A DNA stretch of 64,000 bases from Jiella marina (GTDB taxonomy: Bacteria > Pseudomonadota > Alphaproteobacteria > Rhizobiales > Rhizobiaceae): the NCBI RefSeq assembly GCF_024359545.1, contig NZ_JAKQZG010000004.1:186001-250000 (forward strand). Direction: 5' to 3'. Under the pieces are notes generated by a model. The model was not told where the DNA came from. It saw nothing but the letters and a program-made list of their open reading frames with translations, and ran no database searches. Position 1 is the first letter of the stretch, and each line of letters begins with the position of its first letter. The position numbers and the translations under genes are program-made. This document shows positions 1 through 8,888 of the stretch, piece after piece.

Positions 1-227
1 TCAAAACGACCTCCGCAGCGGGCCGGCGCAGCGCCGATCCGCCGGGGCGCATGACAGCGCCCCCTATTAACGACCACGATACCCATCCGCGAAAGCCAAA
101 TGGAACTTTCATTTTCTGATCAAGCGGCGCAGGAAAATTAAGCGGAGGCGGAATTCGGCGCGCCGAATAACCATTTATTCTGCAGGAAGCGGTCGCGGCC
201 GTGACCGAGGGAAGAGCGGAGGAAGCA

Positions 228-608
228 ATGGGCCTCTTGTCGGGACTGATGGGGCTGACGAGTGACGTGGACGTCGAGAGCGTGCGCGACGATCTGGAAC
301 CGATCCTCATCGAGAACGAGACGATCGTTCTCGCCTTCATGGTCGTGCGCGACATGCTGGTGTTCACCGATCTTCGGCTGATCCTCGTGGACAAGCAGGG
401 CATGACCGGGCGCAAGCGCACGATCCAGTCGATCCCCTACCGCGCCATCACCACCTTCTCGGTCGAGACGGCAGGCAGCTTCGACGCGGACTCGGAGATG
501 ACGATCTGGGTCAGCGGCCAGCCGCCGCTCAAACGCGAGCTGTCACGGCGCTCCAATATCGCGGGAATCCAGAAGTCCCTGGCAGAGGGGGTGCTGGGAC
601 GACGGTAG
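228..608 (+). CDS. PH domain-containing protein
   Basis: Encodes a 126-residue soluble protein. Nearly its whole length matches the small bacterial pleckstrin-homology family (PF08000-like). The strand-turn-strand segment FTDLRLILVDKQG around residue 45 and the following segment SIPYRAITTFSVETAG are typical of that fold, and a C-terminal helix closes the domain. An in-frame GTG at 201 would lengthen it, but the GGAGG at 218-222 sits 5 nt before the ATG at 228, so I chose that start. It is a single gene with no obvious operon partner. The family has no established biochemical role and no function is inferred. Confidence 0.85.
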   Translation: MGLLSGLMGLTSDVDVESVRDDLEPILIENETIVLAFMVVRDMLVFTDLRLILVDKQGMTGRKRTIQSIPYRAITTFSVETAGSFDADSEMTIWVSGQPPLKRELSRRSNIAGIQKSLAEGVLGRR

Positions 609-701
609 CGCGAAAGAGCGAAACCTTTCGTAAACCTTGCCCACGACCGAATAATTTTTCATTTCGATGGATCGATTTGCGGCGTCGCGAGTTAACGGGC
701 G

Positions 702-1217
702 ATGCCTACGATCACCGCCGAGATCCGATTTGCCGACCCGAAAGACGCGAGCGCGCTTGCCAGCGTGCACGAGTCGGCCTGGCGGGGCGCCTATTCCGGC
801 ATCATCCCCCATCGCTGTCTCAACGGCATGATCGAGCGCCGTCATTCGTCGTGGTGGACGCGCGCGGTGAACAGCGGGGCAGGGATCCTCGTTGTCGACT
901 ATGGCGGCGAGATCGTCGGCTACGCGACGATGGGGCGCAATCGCACCAACGCTTTGGCGGTCCGTGGCGAGATCTACGAGCTTTACCTCAAGCCTGCTTA
1001 TCAGGGCGTCGGTTTCGGCCGGCGCCTTTTCAATGCGTCGCAACGGCTCCTGAAGGAGCGGGGCTTTTCGAGCGTGGCCGTCTGGGCGCTGGTGGACAAC
1101 GCGATGGCTACCCAGTTCTACGAAGGCATGGGCGGTGTCGCGGTGGCCGACGGCGAAGAATGCTTCGACGGCAAGAAACTCCGCAAGGTCGCCTATGTCT
1201 GGCCGAAGGCCGAGTAG
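702..1217 (+). CDS. GNAT family N-acetyltransferase
   Basis: A 171-residue acetyltransferase of the GNAT fold, expected to transfer acetyl from acetyl-CoA to an amine. The N-terminal part (IRFADPKDASALASVHESAW) is the usual beta1-alpha1 start. The acetyl-CoA pyrophosphate-binding motif A is visible as QGVGFGRRLF around residues 104-113, and the segment NAMATQFYEGMGG near residue 135 is the conserved motif B region. The substrate cannot be read from sequence. It runs convergently with purD, with an 88-bp gap and no clear terminator. Confidence 0.85.
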   Translation: MPTITAEIRFADPKDASALASVHESAWRGAYSGIIPHRCLNGMIERRHSSWWTRAVNSGAGILVVDYGGEIVGYATMGRNRTNALAVRGEIYELYLKPAYQGVGFGRRLFNASQRLLKERGFSSVAVWALVDNAMATQFYEGMGGVAVADGEECFDGKKLRKVAYVWPKAE

Positions 1218-1305
1218 CGGCGCGCGATGTCGGCAAAGGGAGGCGATCTTTTTGATCCCGTAGCCGCCGCATTGCTCATGCAGTCCGCTCCGTCGGCGGC
1301 CGAAG

Positions 1306-2583
1306 TCATTCCTGCTCGACCATGATCGCCCGGTGGCCGATATCGGAGCGGAAGAAGCCCTGATCCCATTCCACGTCCGAGACGGCGTCATAGGCGCGCT
1401 TGGCGGCTTCCCGGACACTGTCGCCTGTGGCCGTGACGTTCAGAACCCGGCCGCCCGTGGCGAGAAGCTTCTCGCCGTCGAGGCTGGTTCCAGCGTGAAA
1501 GACACGCATGGTCTCGCTGGAGGCGGGCAGTCGGGCGATCTCGGTGCCCTTGCGATATGATCCGGGATAGCCGTCGGCGGCAATGACGACCGTCAGCGCG
1601 CGCCGCGCAGACCACTTCACCTCGACGTCGGAAATGTCGCCCCTCGCCGCGGCCAGGAAAGCCGGGAGGATGTCGCTGTCGAGGCGCATCATCAGAACCT
1701 GGCATTCCGGATCGCCGAAGCGGACATTGTATTCGATCAGCTTGGGGCCGGTTTCCGTCAGCATAAGACCGGCATAGAGGATGCCGCGGAAGGGCGAACC
1801 GATTTCGCGCATGCCTTCGAGCGTCGGGCGGATGATCTCGCGCATCGTGCGCTCCACCATGCGCTCGCTCATGCAAAGTGCCGGCGAATAGGCGCCCATG
1901 CCGCCGGTGTTCGGACCGCGGTCGCGGTCGAAGGCACGTTTATGGTCCTGGGCGGTGCCGAAGACGAGGGCGCGTTCGCCGTCGCAAAGGCAGAACAGGC
2001 TCGCTTCCTCGCCCTCCAGGAATTCCTCGATCACGATCTCGGCTCCCGGCCCGCCGAAATCACCCTCGAAACAGCGGTCGACGGCGGCGAGCGCCTCGGC
2101 CTTGGTGGTTGCTATCGTCACGCCCTTGCCGGCGGCGAGGCCATCCGCCTTGATCACCTGGGGCAGTCCGGTGTCCTCGAGATAGCTCTTCGCCGCCGCG
2201 GCATCGGTGAACCGCTTGTACCGCGCGGTCGGAATGTCGTGCCGCGTGCAGAGGTCCTTGGTGAAGCCCTTGGAGCCCTCCAGCCGCGCCGCTGCGGCCG
2301 TGGGGCCGAAGACGGGAACCTGAGCGTCCGTCAGCGCATCGGCGAGGCCGGCGACGAGCGGCGCTTCCGGACCGATGACCACCAGGCCGATGCCATGTGC
2401 GCGGCAGAAGTCGACGACCGCTTCGTTCGAGGCGGTGTCGAGCGCAACGATCTCGGAACATTCGGCTATGCCGGGGTTGCCCGGGGCAGCATAAAGGCGT
2501 CCGAGACTCCGTGACTGCGCGAGTTTCCATGCCAGGGCATGCTCGCGCCCGCCCGAGCCGATCAAAAGGACGTCGAGGCTCAT
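1306..2583 (-). CDS. purD: phosphoribosylamine--glycine ligase
   Basis: GAR synthetase of de novo purine synthesis, which joins glycine to 5-phosphoribosylamine using ATP. The 425-residue length is normal for the family. The N-terminal Rossmann-like segment GSGGREHALAWKLAQ (residues 8-22) is followed by the ATP-grasp domain from about 100 to 300. The GAYSP motif and the metal-binding segment IEYNVRFGDPECQ are visible, and a C-terminal domain completes the protein. The ATG at 2583 is preceded by GGAG at suitable spacing. It is divergent from the UbiA gene. In many Rhizobiales purD lies near xseA and ubiA; here xseA is 27 kb away. Confidence 0.97.
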   Translation of the reverse strand: MSLDVLLIGSGGREHALAWKLAQSRSLGRLYAAPGNPGIAECSEIVALDTASNEAVVDFCRAHGIGLVVIGPEAPLVAGLADALTDAQVPVFGPTAAAARLEGSKGFTKDLCTRHDIPTARYKRFTDAAAAKSYLEDTGLPQVIKADGLAAGKGVTIATTKAEALAAVDRCFEGDFGGPGAEIVIEEFLEGEEASLFCLCDGERALVFGTAQDHKRAFDRDRGPNTGGMGAYSPALCMSERMVERTMREIIRPTLEGMREIGSPFRGILYAGLMLTETGPKLIEYNVRFGDPECQVLMMRLDSDILPAFLAAARGDISDVEVKWSARRALTVVIAADGYPGSYRKGTEIARLPASSETMRVFHAGTSLDGEKLLATGGRVLNVTATGDSVREAAKRAYDAVSDVEWDQGFFRSDIGHRAIMVEQE

Positions 2584-2742
2584 ATGACGGGCTCCGTGGT
2601 CTTTCGTGATGACAGTCCGCAGGGATTAGTGTTGCAGGCGGTCCATGGTCAAGCACGAGCAGTGGCCGGAATGGGGCGGAAATCCGGTCGCGGGCGGACT
2701 TTTTTACTTGACTGCGGCCGTCTTGCATCCACTCTGTGGGCC

Positions 2743-3750
2743 ATGACGAATCTGAAGACCGGACTGGCTGAAGGCGCAGAGCGTGTTTCCGACGCGCCCG
2801 TCTACAATTGGGTCTATCGTCTCCTGCCCCGGGCGATCTGGCCATATGCGCAACTGGCCCGCTGGGATCGGCCGATCGGGTGGCAGCTTCTGCTCTGGCC
2901 GTGCTGGTGGTCGGCGGCGCTCGCGCCGCAGGCGATCGCGCCGAGCGCGGTGCACACCGGCCTTCCGAGCCTTTGGCATTTGACCCTGTTCTTCATCGGT
3001 GCGATCGCCATGCGCGGCGCCGGCTGCACCTATAACGATCTGGTGGATCAGGAGATCGACGACAAGGTGGCGCGAACCCGCTCGCGCCCGTTGCCTTCGG
3101 GCCGTGTCAGCCGGCTTCAAGCCAAGCTTTTCATGGTGGTGCAGGCGCTGGTCGGTTTCCTCGTGCTGATCCAGTTCAACATCTTCGCCGTCTTCCTCGG
3201 CATCGCCTCGCTGGCGACCGTCGCGGTCTATCCCTTCCTGAAGCGCTATACAGACTGGCCGCAGCTCGGCCTTGGCCTTGCCTTTTCCTGGGGCGCGCTC
3301 ATGGGGTGGGCCGCCCATTGGGGCGAACTGACGCTGGCTCCGGTCCTGCTCTATGCCGGCGCGATCCTCTGGACGATCGGTTACGACACGATCTACGCCC
3401 ATCAGGACAAGGAGGACGACGCCCTGGTCGGCGTTCGGTCCACTGCGCGCCTCTTCGGAAGCTGGACGCGACATGCGTTGACTGTGCTTTATCTCGGAGC
3501 GGTGGGCCTGTTTCTCGCGGCGTTCCTTCTGACTGGAACCTCTTCCGCCGGGGGACCGGCCTGGCCCGCCTATGCAGCGCTGGCGATCGGCGGGGTGCAG
3601 ATGATCTGGCAGATCGGCACGCTCGACATCGACGATGCCGATCAGTGCCTGGCGCTGTTCAAGTCGAACACCGTTTTCGGCTGGATCATCTTCTTCGGAC
3701 TGATTTTCTCGGCGCTCTGGTCGCTGTCCTTCCCGGTTCCGGCGTCCTGA
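2743..3750 (+). CDS. ubiA: 4-hydroxybenzoate polyprenyltransferase (UbiA family)
   Basis: Integral membrane prenyltransferase of 335 residues that attaches the polyprenyl tail to 4-hydroxybenzoate in ubiquinone synthesis. The two aspartate-rich diphosphate/Mg-binding motifs are present: NDLVDQEIDDKVARTRSRP around residue 105 and YDTIYAHQDKEDD around residue 215. Eight to nine hydrophobic segments are apparent. The open frame extends upstream to 2539, but that part overlaps purD and is not UbiA-like, so the ATG at 2743 (MTNLKTGL) is preferred. It is convergent with glk. Confidence 0.93.
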   Translation: MTNLKTGLAEGAERVSDAPVYNWVYRLLPRAIWPYAQLARWDRPIGWQLLLWPCWWSAALAPQAIAPSAVHTGLPSLWHLTLFFIGAIAMRGAGCTYNDLVDQEIDDKVARTRSRPLPSGRVSRLQAKLFMVVQALVGFLVLIQFNIFAVFLGIASLATVAVYPFLKRYTDWPQLGLGLAFSWGALMGWAAHWGELTLAPVLLYAGAILWTIGYDTIYAHQDKEDDALVGVRSTARLFGSWTRHALTVLYLGAVGLFLAAFLLTGTSSAGGPAWPAYAALAIGGVQMIWQIGTLDIDDADQCLALFKSNTVFGWIIFFGLIFSALWSLSFPVPAS

Positions 3751-3766
3751 CGTTTTCAAAGGGTGC

Positions 3767-3788
3767 GACCGGCTCGAAGTCGCCGGTC
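3767..3788. terminator. candidate bidirectional hairpin between ubiA and glk
   Basis: GACCGGC and GCCGGTC form a perfect 7-bp stem with an 8-nt loop in the 53-bp gap between two convergent stops. There is no T-tract, so this may be a weak terminator or only an mRNA 3'-end structure. Confidence 0.35.
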
Positions 3789-3803
3789 AGTCCCGTCGCT
3801 GGC

Positions 3804-4826
3804 TCAGGCGACCCAGCGGCGGCCGGTCGTCTCGAGGCCGAAGAAGCGTGGTGTCCGGGCGAAGGTTGCAAGCCCGACCAGTGCCGCGAGCGGTTCCGTC
3901 ACGACATAAAGCGGGATCTCCTTCATCAGCGCGCTGTGCGGCGCCTTGTCCTCGAACGCGCTGCGAACCTCTTCCTTCTTGATGACCGGAATCAGCCGTT
4001 GGAAGATGCCGCCGGCGATGAAGACACCGCCACGTGCCATGAAGATGAGAGCGATGTCACCGGCCATGCGCCCGAGATAGGTGGCGAAGAGATTGATGGC
4101 CTCCTCGGCTTCAGCGTCGCCCTTCTTGATCGCGGCATCGGTGACCGAGGCCGGCGTGGAATAGGCGGGCTCCACATTCTTCGTGGTGCAGATGGCGCGG
4201 TAGATGTTGACCAGGCCCCGGCCGCACAGGACCTGTTCCCCCGAAATCCGGCCCTCGATGGGGGTCAGATGCGGCCATATCTCCATATCCCGCGAGGTGC
4301 GGGGGCCAATGTCGATATGACCGCCTTCACCGGCGACCGGGATCCACATGTTGCGCGCCCTGACGAGGCCCGCCACGCCAAGGCCCGTGCCCGGCCCGAG
4401 CACGGCGCGGCTCGCGCCCTCTCGCACGATCCCGCCACCGATTTCGGTGCGGGACTCCTCCTTCAGCGCGGAAATTGCAAGGGCCTGAGCCTCGAAGTCG
4501 TTCATCACGACGATCTCGGAAATACCAAGCGTTTCGATCATCACCTTCGGCCGCACGACCCAGGGGCAGTTGGTGAGATCGATCTCGTCGCCGTCGATCG
4601 GCCCCGCGACGGCAAGAACCGCCGACTGCGGACGCAACGACGTCTTGTCGAGAACGCTCACCTGGATGGCTTCGTCGATATTCTCGAAATCCGCCGTCTG
4701 GACGATCGGAAAATGCTTCGGCTCGGCATAGGCGTCGACCAGAATGGCGAAACGCGCATTGGTGCCGCCAATGTCGCCGATGAGAATAGGGAAGTTTAAC
4801 GCATCGCCGCTGCGTCTCAGTGCCAT
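3804..4826 (-). CDS. glk: glucokinase
   Basis: ATP-dependent glucose kinase of the bacterial Glk family, 340 residues from the chosen ATG. The phosphate-1 motif [12 protein letters not shown] lies near residue 18, the catalytic aspartate is in VMNDFEAQA, and the glycine-rich [13 protein letters not shown] follows. The frame continues upstream to an ATG at 4874, which would give 356 residues. The shorter start ([15 protein letters not shown]) places the phosphate motif where rhizobial homologues have it, though neither start has a strong ribosome binding site. It feeds glucose into the Entner-Doudoroff or pentose phosphate routes. Confidence 0.94.
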   Translation of the reverse strand: MALRRSGDALNFPILIGDIGGTNARFAILVDAYAEPKHFPIVQTADFENIDEAIQVSVLDKTSLRPQSAVLAVAGPIDGDEIDLTNCPWVVRPKVMIETLGISEIVVMNDFEAQALAISALKEESRTEIGGGIVREGASRAVLGPGTGLGVAGLVRARNMWIPVAGEGGHIDIGPRTSRDMEIWPHLTPIEGRISGEQVLCGRGLVNIYRAICTTKNVEPAYSTPASVTDAAIKKGDAEAEEAINLFATYLGRMAGDIALIFMARGGVFIAGGIFQRLIPVIKKEEVRSAFEDKAPHSALMKEIPLYVVTEPLAALVGLATFARTPRFFGLETTGRRWVA

Positions 4827-4970
4827 GGCGCGCCCACTTTCAATCGATTTGCATGGAATGCTGACATAGGCCATCGCGATGACGATGGCAAAACAATCAG
4901 CCGAAACAGTCTTGTCTTCGACGCAAGGTGAGGAGGCCGAGTGCGTATCTGCGGCAGGGGGGTGATACGC

Positions 4971-5966
4971 TCAGCGTGCCGGGCGTGGCGTCGGCAGCGG
5001 CACGCGCGCCGGGGCAGGCGCGTAGGAATTGGCGAGGCCCCCGGTGCCGCCCGCCGAAATCGCTGCCATCGCCGCAGTCGGGTCGCCAGCCGGCGCGTTC
5101 AACACGACGCGGCACTGACCGGGCAGACCCGAAAGCATCAGCGGCGGCTTCGGCTTGGCCGGTTTCGCGGGCTTCGGTGCCGGCTTCAGCGCAACATTGA
5201 ACCACCATCCGAGTTCGGAGCAGCCATCGCCGCCGCCGACCGCTCTCTGGGGTTTGCAGTTTTCCGATCCCGGCTGGCAGAACAGCCGGACGTGAAAATG
5301 CTCGTGATGGCCATAATAGGGCCGCACCTTGGAGAGCCAGGCCCGGTCGCGGCCGGCGGTCTCGCAGAGCTTCTTCTTGATGCCGGGATGGACGAAGATG
5401 CGCTGCACCTGCGGCTCTTCGGCGGCGAGCTTGATCAGGTCGCGATAGTTCGAGGTCCAGATCCGGTCGTCGACGGTGAGCGCGCCCTTCTTCAGGACCG
5501 AGCGGAACGGGAAATCCTCGCGCTCTTTCGCGGTGAGGCGGTCCGCCGGCATTTCCTGAAGCCAGATGTCGGCATCGAGCCCCACCTGGTGCGAGCTGTG
5601 GCCGAAGGCCATCGGTCCGCCGCGCGCCTGGGAGATGTCGCCGACCAGGAGTCCGCGCCAGATCCCCGCGGACTTCGCTCGGGCGGCGAGGTGCTCCAGA
5701 AACGCCACGGTGACGGGATGTCCGTAGCGGCGGTCGCGCGACAGGCGCATCGCCTGCCAGGCCGGCCCGTCGGCCGGAAGCTGCGCTGCGCCGGCGAGGC
5801 AGCCTTTAGAATAGAAGCCGATGCTCTGCGGCTGGCCGGCCGCCGGCTCGTGCTTGGCGGAGAAGAGCTTCTTGGCGGCCGGTTCCGCACTCGCGGGTGC
5901 TGCCATCGCCATGAGGCCGGCGAGGCCAAGCGCAGCGAAAGTCCGAAGTGTCTTCATCGTCGTCAT
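4971..5966 (-). CDS. mepA: penicillin-insensitive murein endopeptidase (peptidase M74)
   Basis: Periplasmic zinc peptidase that cuts D-Ala-mDAP crosslinks in peptidoglycan. From the ATG at 5966 ([10 protein letters not shown]) it has 331 residues with a signal peptide ending near APASA. Zinc-ligand segments are visible as [14 protein letters not shown] around residue 135 and [12 protein letters not shown] around residue 240. A C-terminal extension rich in Pro, Lys and Ala follows the catalytic domain. The frame runs further upstream to 6146, but that part overlaps the hslV start and is not expected. It is divergent from hslV, with 178 bp between starts. Confidence 0.92.
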   Translation of the reverse strand: MTTMKTLRTFAALGLAGLMAMAAPASAEPAAKKLFSAKHEPAAGQPQSIGFYSKGCLAGAAQLPADGPAWQAMRLSRDRRYGHPVTVAFLEHLAARAKSAGIWRGLLVGDISQARGGPMAFGHSSHQVGLDADIWLQEMPADRLTAKEREDFPFRSVLKKGALTVDDRIWTSNYRDLIKLAAEEPQVQRIFVHPGIKKKLCETAGRDRAWLSKVRPYYGHHEHFHVRLFCQPGSENCKPQRAVGGGDGCSELGWWFNVALKPAPKPAKPAKPKPPLMLSGLPGQCRVVLNAPAGDPTAAMAAISAGGTGGLANSYAPAPARVPLPTPRPAR

Positions 5967-6144
5967 GGCGGATTCTTTCGCGCAGCCTGATGGTCGAACT
6001 GAGGCAAGCCTAAACCCCACGATTGTCGCCAGGCTTGCGGAGAGGCCCGCGACGCTTGGCAAGCCGCCGGCCAGCGCCCACATGGGTGCTGACCAGGCCG
6101 CCCGACCGTTTCGTTCTGCGGGCGGCGGCAGACAAGGAAGACCC

Positions 6145-6720
6145 ATGGATTTCGAAAAGCACGATCCGGCGACGATCTACGGCACGACCATCGTCACCGT
6201 CCGCAAGGGCGGCAAGGTGGTCATCGCCGGTGACGGACAGGTCTCGCTGGGCAACACCGTGATCAAGGGCAACGCCCGCAAGGTCCGTAGGCTCGGCAAG
6301 AACGGCCAGGTGATCGCGGGCTTCGCCGGTGCGACGGCTGACGCCTTCACGCTTCTGGAGCGGCTGGAAGGCAAGCTCGAACAATATCCCGACCAGCTCA
6401 TGCGGGCGGCGGTGGAACTCGCCAAGGACTGGCGCACCGACCGCTACCTGCGCCGGCTGGAAGCGATGATGATCGTCGCCGACCGCAACGTCACCCTGAC
6501 GCTGACCGGGACGGGCGACGTGCTGGAGCCCGAAGGCGGTCTGATGGCCATCGGTTCGGGCGGCAACTACGCGCTCGCCGCCGCCCGCGCACTCACCGAG
6601 ACCGAGATGGGGGCCGAGGACATCGCCCGCCGGGCGATGAAGATCGCGTCCGAGATCTGCATCTACACCAATGACAATCTGGTGGTCGAGCAACTGGACG
6701 AGGCGGAATCGGCAATGTGA
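6145..6720 (+). CDS. hslV: ATP-dependent protease proteolytic subunit HslV
   Basis: Peptidase subunit of the HslUV (ClpQY) protease, 191 residues. A short N-terminal propeptide precedes the catalytic Thr in [19 protein letters not shown], and the [11 protein letters not shown] segment near residue 140 is characteristic. The frame is open upstream to 5821, but homology begins at the ATG at 6145. The next gene downstream is on the opposite strand, so the usual partner hslU is not adjacent. It must lie outside this window if the protease is functional. Confidence 0.96.
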   Translation: MDFEKHDPATIYGTTIVTVRKGGKVVIAGDGQVSLGNTVIKGNARKVRRLGKNGQVIAGFAGATADAFTLLERLEGKLEQYPDQLMRAAVELAKDWRTDRYLRRLEAMMIVADRNVTLTLTGTGDVLEPEGGLMAIGSGGNYALAAARALTETEMGAEDIARRAMKIASEICIYTNDNLVVEQLDEAESAM

Positions 6721-6790
6721 CAAGTCGGGGGAGGGCCGACCTATCGGCGCCGTCGCTCCTGCCCGCGCATCTCCCGCCGTCCCCGGAGAC

Positions 6791-7252
6791 TTAAGTGCGA
6801 TCCGGATTGGGCTGGAGTTCACGCCGGTTGTCGCGGCGCTCCTCGCCGTCGAGTTCCTTGACGATGTCGGCAAAGCCCTTGAACAGCTTCTGCATCTGCT
6901 CGATGGCAATGTCGGCGTCTTCGCCTCGCGGGCGGGCACGCCTGAGTTCGGCGACGGCCCTTTCCAAGGCTGCGACGCGCCGTTCGAGACGGCGCAAGCG
7001 TCGGTTCTCGCCTTGGGGCGCCGCAGCGGTCGCGGCGCCGCACCGAATTTCGTCACGCCGTACGCGGCAGGGCTCGATCCTGCCGGTGGCCGTGTCGAGC
7101 CGGGCGATCTGACCCTCCAAGCTCACGATCGCGAAGCGACCGGGCAGGGAATCGGCTTCTTCGGGCGTCGAAGAGGGCATCGTCTGGGCAGCGCCAAGTG
7201 TCGGCCAGGCGAGAAGGCCGGTCGCCGCAAGCGCCATGAGCGAGCGTTTCAT
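6791..7252 (-). CDS. hypothetical exported coiled-coil protein
   Basis: A 153-residue protein with a clear signal peptide (MKRSLMALAATGLLAWPTLG, cleavage near AAQ). A short middle part contains two cysteines (EPCRVRRDEIRCG). An Arg/Leu/Ala-rich stretch (residues about 85-110) is predicted to form a helix or coiled coil, and the tail is charged and acidic. The ATG at 7252 has AGGGAG in front, which fixes the start inside a longer open frame. I do not recognise the family. It is transcribed away from the DUF952/pyrD pair. Confidence 0.7.
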   Translation of the reverse strand: MKRSLMALAATGLLAWPTLGAAQTMPSSTPEEADSLPGRFAIVSLEGQIARLDTATGRIEPCRVRRDEIRCGAATAAAPQGENRRLRRLERRVAALERAVAELRRARPRGEDADIAIEQMQKLFKGFADIVKELDGEERRDNRRELQPNPDRT

Positions 7253-7398
7253 CGAGATCTCCCTTGTTGCTCGGTTTTGGTGGATACGGGCGCAAGCGCG
7301 CACCAACATCGTCTCAAGCTCTATCGACCGGCGGTGACGGCCTTGTGGCGCCGTCAATTCGATTGACCTTTCGCCATGAGTTTGGCACCGATCTTTCC

Positions 7399-7746
7399 AT
7401 GGACCAGACGATCTACAAAATTCTTCCCCGACAGATCTGGGACGAGGCGAAAGCGGCCGGCCGCTTCGATGGGGCTGGGGTCGATCTGAAGGATGGCTAC
7501 ATCCATTTTTCGACCAGTGCCCAGGTTCGCGAGACCGCAAAGCTGCATTTTGGCGGACAGCAGGATCTGGTGCTTGTCGCCGTGGATCCCGCGCCGCTTG
7601 GCGACGCCTTGAAGTATGAGCGCTCGCGCGGCGGCGCCCTGTTTCCGCATCTCTATGGGAGCCTGCCGATCGAGGCGGTCCTTTGGGAGCAGGATCTGCC
7701 GATCGGGCCGGACGGTCATCATCTCTTTCCCGGCGCCATGCGATGA
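7399..7746 (+). CDS. DUF952 domain-containing protein
   Basis: A 115-residue cytoplasmic protein of the DUF952 family. The conserved pattern IYKILPRQIWDEAKAAG, DGYIHFSTSAQVRETA and YGSLPIEAVLWEQDL covers the full length. It starts at the ATG at 7399 rather than upstream because family similarity begins at IYKI. It lies 30 bp before pyrD in the same direction. This pairing is familiar from many rhizobial genomes and suggests co-transcription. Its biochemical function is not established. Confidence 0.9.
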   Translation: MDQTIYKILPRQIWDEAKAAGRFDGAGVDLKDGYIHFSTSAQVRETAKLHFGGQQDLVLVAVDPAPLGDALKYERSRGGALFPHLYGSLPIEAVLWEQDLPIGPDGHHLFPGAMR

Positions 7747-7776
7747 GCCTGTCGTGAACGCTGACTGCGCTGTTCC

Positions 7777-8874
7777 ATGAGCTTGATCTACCGGCTGGGG
7801 CGACCGGCTCTGTTCCGCTTCGAGCCCGAGCGCGCCCATGCCTTGTCGATCGGGGCGCTCAAACGCGGCCTCGTGCGCAACATGGACATTCCCGTCGATG
7901 GGCGGCTGCACGTCAATGTGGCCGGCATCGCCTTTCCCAACCCGCTCGGCCTTGCCGCCGGTTACGACAAGAACGCCGAGGTGCCGGATGAGGCTCTCAG
8001 GCTTGGCTTCGGATTCGTCGAGGTCGGCACGCTGACCCCGCGACCCCAGGAGGGCAATCCTCGTCCGCGCCTGTTCCGCCTGCCGAAGGAAAAGGCGGTG
8101 ATCAACCGGATGGGCTTCAACAATGAAGGCCATGCCGACGCCGCCGAGCGTCTGGCTGCGCGGGTGAGAAAGCCCGGGATCGTCGGGGTGAATATCGGCG
8201 CGAACAAGGATTCAGCCGATCGCGTCGCCGACTATGTCGAGGGCGTCAATGTCTTCGAGAGCTTTGCGAGCTATCTGACCATCAACATCTCATCACCCAA
8301 CACGCCGGGGCTCAGAGCTTTCCAGTCGGGCAGCGAGCTCGACCGGTTGCTGAAGGCCGTGATCGCGGCGCGAAACGGCTATGCCGCCATGATGGGGACG
8401 CCGCGAAAACCGGTCTTCGTCAAGGTCGCGCCCGATCTGACCGAAGACCAGATCGAGGAGATCGCCGAGGCCGCCGCCAAGCGCAAGGTCGACGGCCTGA
8501 TCGTTTCCAACACGACGATCTCGCGCGACGGCATCGAAAGCCATCCACTGGCAAAGGAAGCCGGCGGCCTCTCCGGCCGGCCTCTGATGCGGCGCTCGAC
8601 CTGGGTTCTTGCGCGGTTTCGCCGGGCCGTCGGCCCCGACTTTCCGCTGATCGGCGTCGGCGGCGTCGAGGACGCCCGCACCGCAATCATCAAGATCGAG
8701 GCGGGCGCCGATCTGGTCCAGCTCTATTCGGGTCTCGTCTTCGACGGGCCGCATCTGCCGGTGCGCATTCTGAAGGGGATGCTCCGGGTTCTCGATATCG
8801 GCGATATCGACAGGATCTCCGATCTGCGCGACAGCCGCGTCGACGATATTCTGGCCGGACCCAAGCCGGACTGA
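7777..8874 (+). CDS. pyrD: quinone-dependent dihydroorotate dehydrogenase
   Basis: Class 2 DHODH that oxidises dihydroorotate to orotate with FMN and passes electrons to quinone at the inner membrane. The 365-residue protein has the N-terminal helical membrane-associating region (residues 1-40), AAGYDKNAEV, the catalytic-serine loop NISSPNTPGLRAFQ near residue 170, SNTTISRDG, and the C-terminal phosphate-binding GVGGVEDARTA. It sits immediately downstream of the DUF952 gene and is probably co-transcribed with it. Confidence 0.97.
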   Translation: MSLIYRLGRPALFRFEPERAHALSIGALKRGLVRNMDIPVDGRLHVNVAGIAFPNPLGLAAGYDKNAEVPDEALRLGFGFVEVGTLTPRPQEGNPRPRLFRLPKEKAVINRMGFNNEGHADAAERLAARVRKPGIVGVNIGANKDSADRVADYVEGVNVFESFASYLTINISSPNTPGLRAFQSGSELDRLLKAVIAARNGYAAMMGTPRKPVFVKVAPDLTEDQIEEIAEAAAKRKVDGLIVSNTTISRDGIESHPLAKEAGGLSGRPLMRRSTWVLARFRRAVGPDFPLIGVGGVEDARTAIIKIEAGADLVQLYSGLVFDGPHLPVRILKGMLRVLDIGDIDRISDLRDSRVDDILAGPKPD

Positions 8875-8888
8875 GCCGGCGAGGCCAT

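Noticed and set aside
1-200. Possible gene ends at the left window edge
   Set aside because: Short open frames touch position 1 in several frames, but none carries a recognisable motif, so no partial gene is called.
3306-4799. 497-aa plus-strand ORF spanning the end of ubiA and glk
   Set aside because: Crosses two well-identified genes in other frames and shows no domain.
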